From: Phaffia rhodozyma
Lineage: Eukaryota; Basidiomycota; Tremellomycetes; Cystofilobasidiales; Mrakiaceae
Assembly: GCA_014706385.1 (NCBI GenBank)
Contig: JACGZH010000008.1
Location: 372,001 to 436,000, forward strand
Reading direction: 5' to 3'
Length of the DNA: 64,000 nucleotides
A program made the position numbers and the translations under genes. A model generated the notes under the pieces. That model was not told the DNA's origin. It ran no database searches and saw only the letters and a list, made by a program, of their open reading frames with translations. Positions 33,201-45,300 of this stretch are shown piece after piece (positions within the stretch are counted from its first letter, which is position 1; the number at the start of each line of letters is the position of its first letter).

Positions 33201-36200
33201 TGGTAGGTCATACCGGAAAGCAGACAAATCTAATGATGATTTGTTTGCAATTCTACGTGCAGCTGAAAAACACAGAGACCCAAAAACTCTCAAGATGAAT
33301 GATATATCTAACCAAGCACTTACATAATCCATGGGGTTTGTGGGACTGAACATCGTTTTTTTGTTTGCGAAAAGCCACAAAGAAACAAGAAGAAGAAGCG
33401 CACCTAATCAGTCGACGTCACTCACCTCCGAATGTGCGTGTTAAGAAAAATTTGGAAACAGTAAACCTACAATATGCAGATGATCCTCCCAGATACTATT
33501 TTCATGCAGACAGACGAGAAAATCCACAAATCGGCACAAAAATAGACAAATAGATTCACAGGAGATATGAAACAGCATGCGTTAGTCATAACGTATCCAA
33601 CAATACCTTATACGAGCACACAAGCACACAAGAAGACAATCACACCCCCACTCACCGCTGTTCCGGATACCATTTTCATTTCGCCAAGCAAAGCTTGTAT
33701 CAGGCTGGATTTTCCTGATCCAATCCTACCACAGACGACGACAAAGCTGCCTCTAGGAATATCTAGGTCAATATCCTTCAGCGCAAATGGCGTGGCAGAC
33801 TCTTGACCCTTCGAATCCTGCCCATCTGTGACTGCTAGCTTCTCTTTGTCTTGGTTTTTGTTGCTGCTTTGGTCTTTACTGACTACGTCACTCTCTCTTC
33901 CGGCACCTGAGTTCTCGACGGTCTCCCAAGAATAGTTCCCATGAGAAGAGATAGCCTGGAAAAATTGATTTTTTATTATGACAAGATATGGGTCAGCGGT
34001 GATGAGTTTATGCTGCATAGGACGAGATATAGAATTTGCGCGACCACCAATTCCAACCGGCCCTCCGTCATATTAAAAATAATTACTCACATATTCCGCA
34101 TTTAAGATGACAGGAACCGGATTATCGATCTCTCCCCCTAGAAGACACTTTGATATACGACCGAGACCCACATATGCATCTGACATCGCCTGGATAGCAA
34201 GGGGCAAAATCAGAAGCGGTGCTCGGATGTTATTAAACGCTTGAAGGGCGGAAAAGATGACTGCAGCATTGAGCTCATGGCCGGAAAGCGAATAGGTGAT
34301 CTGTGTCAAGCCGAATGATATGGTTTTCATCTGTCAGTGATAAATTTGATGAATTGTCTGTTTCAGCTTGTCACTTACAAAGGACATGACAGCCGCGAAA
34401 ACGGGGATAAATGCCATCACAGAGGTCATCAAAGCTAGCGATACACATTGAGCAAAATCAATCGAGTTGGACCCATTTTTATCAGGTCAAGCGTATTTTT
34501 CGCTTGATCTTGTAAATCTAAACGTACCTCGCATCACAGAGTTTTTCCTTAGCTCTTTCAACTCTTCCCTACGATAACTTGAGACTCGACTGCCAAAGTA
34601 CTCTTCGTACGCCATAAATTTTATGACCCGGATACCATTAAGAATTTCTTGGAGCAATCTCACTCGCTTGTCTACGGTTTTCATTTGTGTTTGTCGGGTC
34701 CCAATTAGTCGGGCGAACAACCAAGTTTGGAAAGGGACACCGATGACAAGGACGGCGAGCCCAACCAAAGCAGAGTATCCTATGAGGTGAATCAAAATAC
34801 CAACCCTGTAACACAACATATATTTTCGCGAATTTAGACAATAGCAATGTCTAATATAGAAGAAAGGAAGACGTGAGAAAAGACAAACACACCCAATCAA
34901 GATTTGGGCAGGTTGAAGGTACAAATCATGAGAAAGCAGAGCTGCATAATCCATGAAGGATGCGTCGGCCGAGATATGTGTAGTTAGCTTTCCGTTTGTA
35001 TGGATGATCCTCGCTTCACCAGAAAGTCGGATGGATTTCTTCGAGATGACAGAGATCAATGCGGCACGGAGCATGAACCTGAAAAAGAGTCACCGCTCAG
35101 AAAGATGCTTTGAGCCTGGATTTGGTATAGAATATGAGAGCTTACCCGGTGATCAGACCTCTTTGCAAAAACAAATTGACAAATATACTCGCACCCTGCT
35201 GCATAGCCCAAAGACCAATACCCAGTCCAATCCCGTAGCCAACAGATCTTGGCGTAGGCAGATCCTGACCGGGTTCTCGATGCGCGTAGTTGTAAGAGGT
35301 AGTTATATAATTCAAAATTAATTGTGACACCAAAGGACCAGTCGTTAGCAAAGCAACTGCACAGACTCCGATCATTCCTCCGATCCAGAATCTGCTCTCC
35401 AAGTCGAGAAATATGAACAAGGAGTCATTAGTAGTGCAATATATCCCAAACATGCCGACGATAATCGAGATATACGTACCTCCAAAAGACCGTTTTCTGC
35501 AAGGCTAACAACAGGCTCTGGTCGTACACAATTTCATCTTCGGTGACCTTTGGGGGATGCATTGGTTCTTTGCTTCTCTTCTCATCCTTTGCGTCCTGTT
35601 TCGTCTTAGTTGCCTTGTTCTTGATGATTTCCTGAGTGGGCTCATGATCTTGAGCCTCAAGATTTTCAAGCTCTATACCAGAAAGCTTCTCGTCACCCTC
35701 AGATCCTTGAGCTAAGCCGGAGAGTTTGGGCCGTAGATGCATAGGTCGCCGACTTGGAGGAACACGGTCGTAGAAATTTTTCTCGAGCGCAATCGCTAGT
35801 CGAGTGGCCTTGTACTCATCAGTGAGCTCCCTGAAAACCAATTTATTTATCGAACGCGTCATTTCACTGGTCTGATGGACAATCAGATACAATCAGTTTG
35901 ATTGACATACCAGAAATCGTCGAGCTCAAGCTGCCATCATGTTGACAAATCATAGGTCAAGTAAGGGATGGACCATTGCTTTTGAAATCAACAGAAACTC
36001 TTTGCAACTCACAGGTCTAGAATAGCCAACCTATCAATAAGGTCAAACAACACAATAGTTTCAGCGATGGGTATTCATGCCGTTGTAAAATACCACGCGA
36101 CTAACTCTCAGCATCGGGGAGATCCAAGAGAACAGGAGGTATGACACAAAGTTCACTCTTTCTTCTGGAATCTCCTTGCCACCTCCGTATCCTGCTGGAC

Positions 36201-36318
36201 GAGGTCTGATCTTGAATCCCATGAACGTTGGAGCTGGAAGCTGATCTGAAGATTTGCCCGCTTCTGCGTCTTCCGCGTCGAATGAAGCATTTCGAACCGA
36301 TGCCTTCTTGACCGACAT
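27286..36318 (-). CDS. ABCC-type (MRP/YOR1-like) ABC transporter
   Basis: Full-length ATP-driven exporter with two membrane domains and two nucleotide-binding domains, no TMD0. The 9-kb gene carries more than twenty short introns. The N-terminus has VNFVSYLLFSWISPMLR, then exons 36030-36013 (18 nt, VGYSRP) and 35930-35911 (20 nt, LELDDFW) before ELTDEYKATRLAIALEKNFY. TMD1 includes KMTRQTQMKTVDKR-like coupling sequence (TRQTQMKTVDKRVRLLQEIL) and NGIRVIKFMAYEEYF. NBD1 has Walker A GRIGSGKSS, signature INLSGGQK and Walker B INLFDDP, with LITHHLEVL as H-loop. NBD2 has RNVVLKYREDLPAVLKGLSF, the Q-loop GIVPQDPLLWNGTI, signature FSAGERQLVALAR and Walker B IVILDEATSSVD. It ends CDQAQLTRSDILRIRGELA at TAG 27288-27286. 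Both NBDs appear intact. The closest named relative is yeast Yor1; substrates (drugs, organic anions or lipids) cannot be told from sequence. Confidence 0.92.
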
Positions 36319-36722
36319 CGATGACAGAAATGAAGAAGAATGACCTTGTCTCTACAAAACTTGATAAATGTCGATATAGTGAAAGAATCAGAAGTCTTTT
36401 TACGACTGATGCAGTTGTTAGAACAAGGTGATTCCTATAAATTTTGCCTACTTTGGAGAATCAGATATGAGTGATGAGTTTGTCGGGCATTCTCCGGTTT
36501 GTCAATCAGATAAAAGTTGCCCAGACACTTGAAATACTCTCATGCTCGCACCGCCCAGTGGTGACCCTGTGAGTCAAATAAGTGGAGATCGCCGCATTTT
36601 TCCGTGCTACTTGACAATCGTCATTCTTTCTTTGACTAAATTTGATAGACATTCTCAATGCTGTTTTCAATTTATGAATGAACTATGTATCAGAAGACAG
36701 TTTATAGGAATCGAATGTAACA
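36319..36722. other. Intergenic, ABC transporter promoter
   Basis: About 400 bases upstream of the ABC transporter start and downstream of the pantothenate kinase stop. No clear regulatory motif recognised; no further gene. Confidence 0.4.
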
Positions 36723-39057
36723 TCATGCATCTTGCTCGCTCCTCTCCGGCGATGGCGACCCTCGACTGTCTGGCCCCAATTCTACGTTCTTGATCCAGGC
36801 TCCGATACTGCCTAGGAAACCCTCGTGACGAAGGAACATAGCTCGTTTTGTCCCCTTCGACCAGAATCTAATGGCGTAGGACAGGGTAGAGATTGTAGCC
36901 GGGTGTCCTGTAGCAACAGAGATGTCGTGTTAGCCCTGACCAAGCAATGAACGCGACGTATAGAGGTGGATGATTGACGAACCTCTGATGAAACACCCTC
37001 CAAAGTAGATTCTATCAAGATCGTATTTCTCCGCGTTCATGTGGCTATAACGGTGGGCGTGAGCGGTTGACAAGAACCGTTCTCACAAGTTCAGTACATA
37101 TCTTACATGAACGTATAACATATGTAAAAAAGTGAACCTACGCGATTTGTCCGATATTGTTACTGACAGCATACAGCAAACTCTTCGCCAGATCTTCCTG
37201 CTTCCAGCTGCTTTTCCCCTTCTTAACGCCTTCTCCCTGTTTTCCATCTGCCGTTCTCGGTCCTTTTTGGAAGACTTTGCCGAAGGAAGACGCGATGGTT
37301 GATGATTTAAGACCGACCTTTGAATAATCTTGTCCGTAGATATCTCCGACGAGCATATCGACCGCCGCGTTGTCACCTTTTTCCGACAAGGTCAACATCT
37401 CTGTTCGTCCCGGGGAATATAGACTTCTGAAGTCAATATACAAACAAATCGACGGCAGCGATGGAAGTAATTGAACAAGAAAGAAATTGAACGTACCATC
37501 GAAACTCTCGGCGTCTGTCAAGAGACTGAGCAGACCCCAAAGAGTACCTCCGCCTAATGATGTTCCGCTAACTCTTTCAAATGAACCGTCTTTGTCAATC
37601 TTTACGATTGATACACCCGAACCAATATTGACCAACAAACATGGAAATTGCATCCCAGGCTTCGGATCATTCTCAAAAGATACCGAGAATTTTGGTGGAT
37701 CGGCCGATGGACGAGGAAGATCTTCAGGTCTGGGAGTCTTAATGCTTGTCGATGACGGTGTCGGTAGCGTTGGTGGATCAGGCGATGTAGAGGCATTTGG
37801 ATACGGGGATGCAGTTTCTGGAAAAGAAGAGTTCGGAAGTACTGTGGACGAAAGGACTGGAGGCGATGTTGGCAAGCTTAGATGAGATATCTCATAGACC
37901 AATTCATCCGAGTACCAAAACACTTCTCTAGGAATCCCCGTGATAAACCCTAACCCTATGATCAGACATTCCATCTCTTCCTCCTGTATGACTTCGACTC
38001 CCAACTCGTCTCGGAATAGGTCGTAGAACTTATGAGCTCCTCCCCCCGTAGCCATGATTTTGACTCCACTTTTCATCGATTCGATTGAGACCTTATTGCG
38101 AGTGGCTGATTGAGAAATTAATGATGAGATAAACTCGATGCATTCATGGATTTGAGAGGTTTCGAATCGGGTGAAATTCAATAGCCCTCCAGGAAGATTG
38201 GGAAGAGTAGCTCGTCGAATCTTTGGTTGCCTAGACCGGTTTCGGCATACCGAGGACTTTGGCCGTCTCTGACTATTCCCATTGAAAATAGGAGAATTTT
38301 GTTCCTTTTTTGATGATGATAAGGCTGACAGATCGACAGGGACAGTGGAGGAAGAACCAGAAGAGGAGTCTAACAAATTCAAAGATGCCGAAAAGGATGA
38401 AGAAAAGGTATCGTCGGCACCCTTAACGCTAGAAAGGATGCGAGGTGTGAGTGCTCCGTTTGGGTTTGGCTTTGTCGGCTTATTGGATTCCACAATTGAA
38501 GAGGAATTAGAAGTTGAAAGAGGACTCGAAGGTTGTACAGGAAATGTAGGAGAGCCGGGCGCGGAATGATCAAACCCGTTCGGCGGAACGGGTGAACGAG
38601 TGAAATACACTATTTTTGCCAGAGATCCTCCAATCTATATCATATCAGGAACAAAAGAAAAGTGATCTTGCGAAGACATGAGATAACTGACAACTTCTTG
38701 GCCCAAATATGCTCTAGAATGACAAGGTTTTAACTTACATCAACTGCGATATGTGACACCGGTTCAATATGATGTGGGAGATATATTCCTCTCGAATCTC
38801 TTGTCTATCATTATATGGGCAATGGAAGTACGTGTCAGTTCGAGTCAAACTTTTGGAAGCCAACGAGAACGGTAGATCAAACTAACAGCAGGCGAGTCTT
38901 CCATCAAGATTTGGGCGCCCTGAATTCAAATGCAAGAAGTGATGAATAAGCCGAAGGCGAGTACATATACGACCTGAAACACACTGATACGAACCCTTGT
39001 ATCGACGGATATACTTCTCGGAGGAGGAATTTCGACATCTGCAGAGCCTTTGGGCAT
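36723..39057 (-). CDS. CAB1: Pantothenate kinase (eukaryotic type) with large inserts
   Basis: First and rate-limiting step of coenzyme A synthesis: phosphorylation of pantothenate. Spliced N-terminus from ATG 39057: MPKGSADVEIPPPRSISVDT, then IYLPHHIEPVSHIAVDIGGS and LAKIVYFTR, the acetate/sugar kinase phosphate loop. The core continues LNFTRFETSQIHECIEFISS, IMATGGGAHKFYDLFRDELG, EEEMECLIIGLGFI, then CLLVNIGSGVSIVKIDKDGS and RVSGTSLGGGTLWGLLSLLT. After an intron come DMLVGDIYGQDYSKVGLKSS, SLLYAVSNNIGQIA, NAEKYDLDRIYFGGCFIR and a C-terminus containing RHEGFLGSIGAWIKNVELGP, stop at 36725-36723. Two low-complexity inserts of roughly 95 and 75 residues (Ser/Pro-rich after YFTR, and another after YEISHLSLPTSPP) make it much longer than yeast Cab1. 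Strong splice signals upstream of the start suggest introns in the 5' UTR. Confidence 0.93.
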
Positions 39058-40231
39058 TTTGAGCTATCAAACTGAGTTCGGTAGTGAATATAAGTTAATA
39101 TTTTGCTGTATATCTTACCAATCGTGATGTCAGCAGCTGAATAAGAAAAACAGGTCATGAGGCAAGCGAAGCGACGAAGTCGAAACTTACGTGGAGGCTT
39201 ATTATGTTCGAAATCTTGGAACTAGGTTGGAACGATAGAGGTCCAAAGTGTTGAATCCAAGAATCCCGATGCTGTTGCTCTTCCTTTCTTCGTGATAGAG
39301 AATGCTGTAGATGGAGAGAACGGTACGAATGGGAGCCGGTCAAGCGAATTATAGATGGGAAAAAGCCGAAGGTGTACTGTAAGTCTTTGTTTGAGAGACA
39401 GTGCGCGACCTTGAGGAGATCGAACACAATTTTACAAAAAGCACAATCCTTGAACTTGCCTGTACTCAAAGCTGCTTTTTGTTCGTGATGAGCGAACGAC
39501 CAAAAGGAAGACGAAGAAAGAAGGATTGGGGTTTGGAAGATGTCTGGGGAACGCAAGAAACGGGACAGGCGGCAGCAGCCGGAAGTGTAACCTTTTATAC
39601 GTCACGTGACTGATAATCCTAATTGTCTTATGATCTTCTATATCTCATGTGTATCCCCACTTGTTTAGAATCTCCCAACAAAGTAGTTTTGTATACTTGA
39701 CTATGAAGGTTTGTCATATATGAAAACAATGGCATTCAAGCCAATGAATTCTGACGGATGAGTACATTCATACAAGATACATTCTGTGAGGTCCTGCTCA
39801 GTCTCCTTCAATATGGAGCGAGAACATTCCTACAAGAAACACTACCATTAGCCTCTTGTTCTCTGACCGCACTTACTGAAGAATATTACTGAAATAAAAG
39901 GGTGAAAATGGACTTTTCGTTCTGGCACTTGTTCCCAATCAAGTCCTCACTGGTTTCCCAAACCATATACACACCACCCAGGTGTTTCAGTAAAATGGAT
40001 TGAGAAACCAGGATAACAGAAAGGGAACCTGCTAGAATATTTATAGCTCTTCGGAGAGAGAGCCTTGGGACTCCGCGCAAATAGAGGCAGGCAGATGATG
40101 TCTCAAGAAGAGATTACAAATTACAGATGAAATTATGTCAAGACTGCTGAAACTCCAACACTTACAAATTGAAGCCAGTTGGAGTAGTCAATGTTGTTCA
40201 TATTATTTACAACCTTTACTCAATATAACAT
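39058..40231. other. Intergenic, pantothenate kinase leader and promoter
   Basis: About 1.17 kb. Minus-strand splice signals suggest leader introns of the pantothenate kinase gene: donor GTAAGT near 39190, an 18-nt possible exon at about 39133-39116 between a TTCAG acceptor and a GTAAGA donor, and a TGATAG acceptor just before the coding exon. An open minus frame (39155-39556) lacks any ATG and is not taken as coding. Nothing recognised from 39600 to 40231. Confidence 0.45.
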
Positions 40232-40313
40232 GGTTTCTTGGTGTAGTGGCTATCACACTTGCTTTACATCTGTAACACGCAATTGGTCGCCAGTTCGATC
40301 CTGGCAGAGACCA
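40232..40313 (+). tRNA. tRNA-Val(UAC) with a 9-nt intron
   Basis: Acceptor arms GGTTTCT (40232-40238) and AGAGACC (40306-40312) pair with one T-G wobble. The D stem is GTG/CAC. The T arm is GCCAG-TTCGATC-CTGGC. The A box TGGTGTAGTGG and B box GTTCGATCC match the Pol III consensus. The anticodon loop is extended; removing nine bases (TCTGTAACA) after position 37 leaves TTTACAC, with anticodon TAC, i.e. valine (GUA codons). Total 82 bases, 73 after splicing. The anticodon stem has a C-T mismatch at pair 27-43. A T5 Pol III terminator follows at 40318-40322. Confidence 0.87.
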
Positions 40314-40317
40314 TTCC

Positions 40318-40322
40318 TTTTT
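40318..40322 (+). terminator. Pol III terminator of tRNA-Val
   Basis: A run of five T begins five bases after the tRNA discriminator base, as expected for RNA polymerase III termination. Confidence 0.7.
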
Positions 40323-40548
40323 GGTACATTTGGTCTGGATCGATTCGGTAAGCATTTTCTACAATGATGTAAACATGATTCCGATTGGAAGAGAGAGCAA
40401 TGGGACACGGAAAACACGTTGCGCATCTGTGTTTGCAAGACGTTGAGTCATTTGGGCGCCTCGTCGACAAGCTACATTCTCGGTCTGTGCACTTTCCAAC
40501 TCACCTTTGAAGTTGACCTTGGACGACCAATAGCTAGTTATTGTCAAC

Positions 40549-41971
40549 ATGCCACACCTTCTCAGATTACCCTACCTGGTTTGCCTTTGTGCTTGTTTCT
40601 TCTTTACAGCCTTATATCTCTTTTCAAATGTTATCACTCAATCAATAACCATACCAGACCTCCCTTTGACTTCTACTTTCTCACTTGCAAACAATTATTC
40701 TGGTTCTTCTTTCTTTTCAAACTTTGTTTTCGAGACAGAGGCCGATCCAACACACGGATTCACAGATTATCTTTCGAAAGAACAGTCAAGAAAGAGAAAT
40801 TTGACCTTTGTGGGAGCATGGGATGGTGTTAGTTATATTATGGCTGATAGAGAAGGTGTCGTCGGCTCTGGGCATAGAGGAAGGGGATCTGTTCGACTGA
40901 GGAGCAGGCAAGCTCTGGAAGAGAACGTTGTTGTGCTTATTGATCTGGGTAGGTTTTCTATCTAACTATTATTCATACTGAACTGCCCTGCTGATTTGAG
41001 ATTTGATGCAATCTATCGATAAACATAGATCATATGCCATATGGATGTGGTGCTTGGGTTAATATGCTTGTTTTAAACATCCACGTACCCTTGTCTTGAG
41101 CTGACACTGCGCTCTGAAAACAGCCAGCATTCTGGACCACTGGATTAACCAATTGGCCGTCATTGGGAGAAATAGATATAATCGTGCGTCCAGAGGGACC
41201 TTCTATGATTGTGGTGTCTAAGGTCTGACTTTAAGTCGATTCACGTATGATCATAACAGGAGGGGGTGCATCGCCAGACTCAAAATGCATATACTCTTCA
41301 CACCACCCCAGGCTGCAACATGCCATCCCGTCGATACCAGCTTGGGTCGTCTAAAACGACCAACTGTGACGTTAATGCGCATGGGCAATGGCCAAACGAA
41401 GGCTGCAGCGTCTCTTCGTCCGACAGATATGCCTCTTGGGGAGAGGCTTTCAACAGTCAGGGCGGAGGCGTATTTGGCATGAGATGGACCAGGACGGAAG
41501 GAATCGCGATGTGGATGTGGAAGAGAGGAAACGAGCCACGAAGAAATACAGGAAAAGTCAACGTAGGCGAGTGGGGCATTGTAAGTAGTTCTTCTATCCT
41601 AAGATAGACGACATGTTCTCTTGCCTTGTCGCTGATCGAACATTCTTTTCTCTCTTCCTAGCCGGACGCGAACTTTCCCGCAAGTCCTCTCTGTCCTATA
41701 TCACAACACTTCCGATCTCAACATCTGATTCTCAATATTGCCTTGTAAGCAACCACAAAAATCTTGTCAAGTGATCATAGAAGAAGAGGAATCCACACTG
41801 ACCTTTACTCTTTTCAGTTGTGGAGATTGGGCAGGTCAACCTTCGATTTGGGCGACTTCAGGTTGTCAGCTCAAAGCGCTGACATGCGAGAGAAGTGTGA
41901 GCAGCGGACACGATCTGGAACATGTTTGGTGGGGAGTTCGTAGTATCGAGATTTATACCAAAGATGAATGA
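40549..41971 (+). CDS. GH16-family beta-glucanase-like protein, membrane-anchored
   Basis: Glycoside hydrolase family 16 fold acting on or remodelling beta-1,3 (or mixed) glucans in the fungal wall. Exons: 40549-40948, 41029-41057 (29 nt), 41124-41183, 41260-41580, 41662-41741 and a last one from about 41819 to the stop at 41971. The N-terminus MPHLLRLPYLVCLCACFFFT continues hydrophobic to about residue 30, so it is a signal peptide or a type II membrane anchor. Blocks: FTDYLSKEQSRKRNLTFVGA, DHMPYGCGAW, PAFWTTGLTNWPSLGEIDII joined to EGVHRQTQNAYTLHTTPGC. The catalytic ExDxxE motif is GEIDIIEG, with an intron splitting it before the last Glu. The late block NIAFCGDWAGQPSIWATSGC is typical of fungal laminarinase-like GH16 (MLG1 type). 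The C-terminus is RSIEIYTKDE. Downstream of the tRNA, convergent with the RhoGEF gene. Confidence 0.88.
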
Positions 41972-42373
41972 TCGTAACAATAGTCTTCCGTCGGTGAAAA
42001 ACATTGCATTTCATCAATTTAACAATTCTTGTAATGAAAGCTGAGAGTGTACCATCGGGAAGGAACCCCCGTTCAGAGATCAAGAAAGAAGAAAAGGAAA
42101 CAAAAGATATAGAAAATCGTGAAAAGAAGACAGGCGGCAATCCAAGAAACAGGTGAAGGGAGTGAGAAGAAGAAAGAACGGCATGATCAAAGAGTGTGCA
42201 GAGTTGAAAAGACCAAGAAAAGTGAGAAGGAGAAAATTTAAGAACAATGCATTCGAGAGGCAAATGGAATGAAAGAATGCAGAAGAACAACTCATAGATG
42301 GCAGAAGGGGGAAAGAAAGTGAATTTTGGAAACGTTTTGAACATATATCTTGACCAAGGTCTAAGCATCAGGC
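41972..42373. other. Convergent intergenic region
   Basis: About 400 bases, purine-rich on the plus strand (AGAAAGAAGAAAAGGAAAC), between GH16 and RhoGEF 3' ends. Apparent minus-strand frames here reflect this composition. Confidence 0.4.
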
Positions 42374-45300
42374 TTATCGTGTGATCTGGAAAGAAACATT
42401 GAGCACTACAGAATTTATCAAGAAAATGGAGAATTAGTCTGAGATTGATGGACTCTAAAGATCAGGTTTTGTACACGGAGGTCACGTACTGTTCACCCAA
42501 TTCAATGCGTCACTTGGGCTCTTGGCTTCAAAGTACAGAATGGCTCGGTTGTCCACTACTCGTATTGCTGTGATAAAGTACGCAAAAAAAAACATCGATG
42601 AGCAAAGCCATCTCCCTGGAGAGAGAATATTCAGGTAAGGCAAACTGACTGGACCCGCTGATGACGCTGGCAGGCTGGGCTTTCGTCTGCATTCTCAAGA
42701 CTGCAAACAACTCGAACGAGCTATCGGTCGAATTATCCTTCTTGCACAACACAAACAGATCACTCGTCAACACACCAACAAGATGGAATACTGTCGTGTC
42801 TGGATCGCCTAGGCATTCAACTTTGATCAAGCTCTTGCTAGGGGTAATCGTTTGATCCCCTCCATCATCGTGAATGATAGGATGAACGACTTCTGCCAGT
42901 TCAGAGTTCTTCTTCACGAGTCGGATGAGCGTGAGTGGGCCGTCAAGGAGAAGCTTTCGGTGGGGCTGGACGAGTGGAGATGGAAATCGACCTCGAATTC
43001 GGGACTGCCAATTTACCAAGCGTTGTCGAGATTCTGCATCCCGTTTTTCCTCGTTCATGCAAGAAGCAAGGGAAGCCATCTCCTTGAACGCATCTTCTAG
43101 AACGTCGTACGCCTGAGTCGTTTGTGGAGGCGTGCACTTCATCAGGTCGCTCAACTGAAGGAGATCCAGGTCAGATGCGTTCCGTCGCGAAGAAGTCAGG
43201 CACTTTATTCCAATCAGTGGAGTAGAAAATAAGAAAGAGAAAAAACTAACCAGCATTCTGTAACGGGGAATACGCTGTACAGGGAGCAAGAGATACGCAT
43301 CGAGACTGATTTGGGTATGCCTCGGATGCTGTTTAGCTCTCTGGAGTGCCGAAAATAAAAGTCGGAAGTTGGTCGATCAACACATACGTCCAACTCTTCT
43401 TACTTGAACTATGTGAAAGGAAGACCTACTTTGATGAAGGCCTTGATCCGCTTCCGTTGAGTAGTAGTCAATGAAAGAGACGAAGCGAGCGGTTGAGACT
43501 CTGCGGGAATGGGTGGTGTGACAGCAGACATGGTGAGGCCCATATTGACTACATGAACGCTACTAGCGTTGGGTGAGCCCGGGGAAGATGAAGGCATGGG
43601 TGCTGAGCTAGATAGCATCCACATGCTTGAGCGTTGGAGAGCATTGGGGAAATTGCTATCAGAGATGATACAAGCGTACACAGAGTGAGCACATGAAAAT
43701 TTGAAACAAAATTGCAGGCCAACAAGAAAAGGTGGAGCAGAACGCACTTGATGTATGTACTATACATCCTCATGAACGGATTGTACGTCCTAAACACATC
43801 TGCCACTCCCAGAGCCGCCTTGACCGAAGCTGATCCATCCAGATCATCTCCTCCTTTCAATACTGGCGTAGCCGCTGCCTCTAGTTTGGGTAAAAAGGTC
43901 TGTTCGTGGAACTGAAGTAATCCAGAGAGGCCACCGAAAGCGATCTTACGCTCCTGAAGTGGGATCACTGTGTCCTTGGAGTTTCCGACTGCAGGGGCTT
44001 CAGACGGTTTCACATATATTTCGACGAGATCCCTCAAGCCACGAACGTATGTGAGTTCAGTTCTGTTTGAAAATAAGGGCGCACGGGAAACCATAGTCAG
44101 TCGCTATTCGTGAAGGCCATTCACGCCGGAAAAAGGCAATGAGGAACCATAAAACTCACTCATAGATTTCCTGAACGACCCGACTGCGCTTGACTCTATC
44201 ATCTTTGAAACCTCTCGGCCCATCTCTCTCGCCTTTCGACTCGTCGCTATGGGTCGTCTCTATACCCGAGAATCTTGGGCTCGAGCCGTTGTGTGAAAAA
44301 TTGAAGGAAGACTCTGAAAATTCTCGTTTCATATCAACTGAGCCCAACGTTGGCCGTCTGATGCTTCCCCTAGTTGAGGAGGATGTTTGCCCGCTGAGGA
44401 CTGAAGTGGCTACGGGAGATGACATTTGAACGGACATATCAAATCCTGTAGCCATAGATGACTCTGGTGAATGAACGATGGGTGGTAAACACAAATCATT
44501 TAAATCCCGGAGGTAGCCCATAAGAGAGTGGAGTCCGGCGGCATATTGACTCTGTCTGTAGTCTTCAGCTGAAGACAAGTCGAGTGGGTGCAAGTCTGAA
44601 TGCCGGAGATCATGGTCGTGATCAGACGTACTCGAGTTTTCAGACGACTGAATATAGCTATCGATCACCGAGCTTCCATCTTCCAATCGCCTGTTCCTAC
44701 CTTCTGTAGCAGTCATCGAGGAAGGCGACGGTATCGGTTGGACGGTGCTGAACGTAGTGGTTGATAAGAAAGGCGAAGTTTTAGGGATTGAGATGTTCAA
44801 AGATGGTGGTCCGTCCAACGATAGATAGCTTCGTCTTTTATTCTGTCTGGCAAGGAGAGCAGCCTCGGACGTCAAGCCTCCTGGAGAGAGGAACCCTTCC
44901 TTGGAGGACGAGCCGTTGGATGAGGAGCTGACATCTAGAGGACCTCCTCTGGTGCCAGCTGAAGTGGATTGACTGACGGATGTAGCAGTTCGTGCGATCG
45001 TCGGCCTTCGGAACCGAGTGTTACCTTCTAATAAAGACGCCGTATTAGAATGAACGGGTCCTGATGGTCGGCGGTCTATCGAGCCTAACGCTCCACCACC
45101 ACTGCCCACGTTCTTCGTCTTTCCTATATTCATCTTCTTCAGGAAACCCCATTTACTCTTATCTTTCTCTTTTCCATCTTTTTCCTTTCCACTTCCGGCC
45201 AGGTCTCCAGGAGACCATCGGAGGCTCGCTCTCTGATCCTCCATCGGTGACTCTTCCAGAACATCGTGATCGTTCGGCTTCCTGGCTCTATAGGCCGCAC

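Noticed and set aside
39155..39556. Minus-strand open frame of 133 residues upstream of pantothenate kinase, even spliceable in frame to its start
   Set aside because: It contains no ATG (only a TTG at its beginning) and has no conserved pattern; strong splice sites inside it fit a 5' leader better.
40253..40470. Minus-strand frames across the tRNA-Val gene
   Set aside because: They overlap a well-formed tRNA gene and have no protein character.
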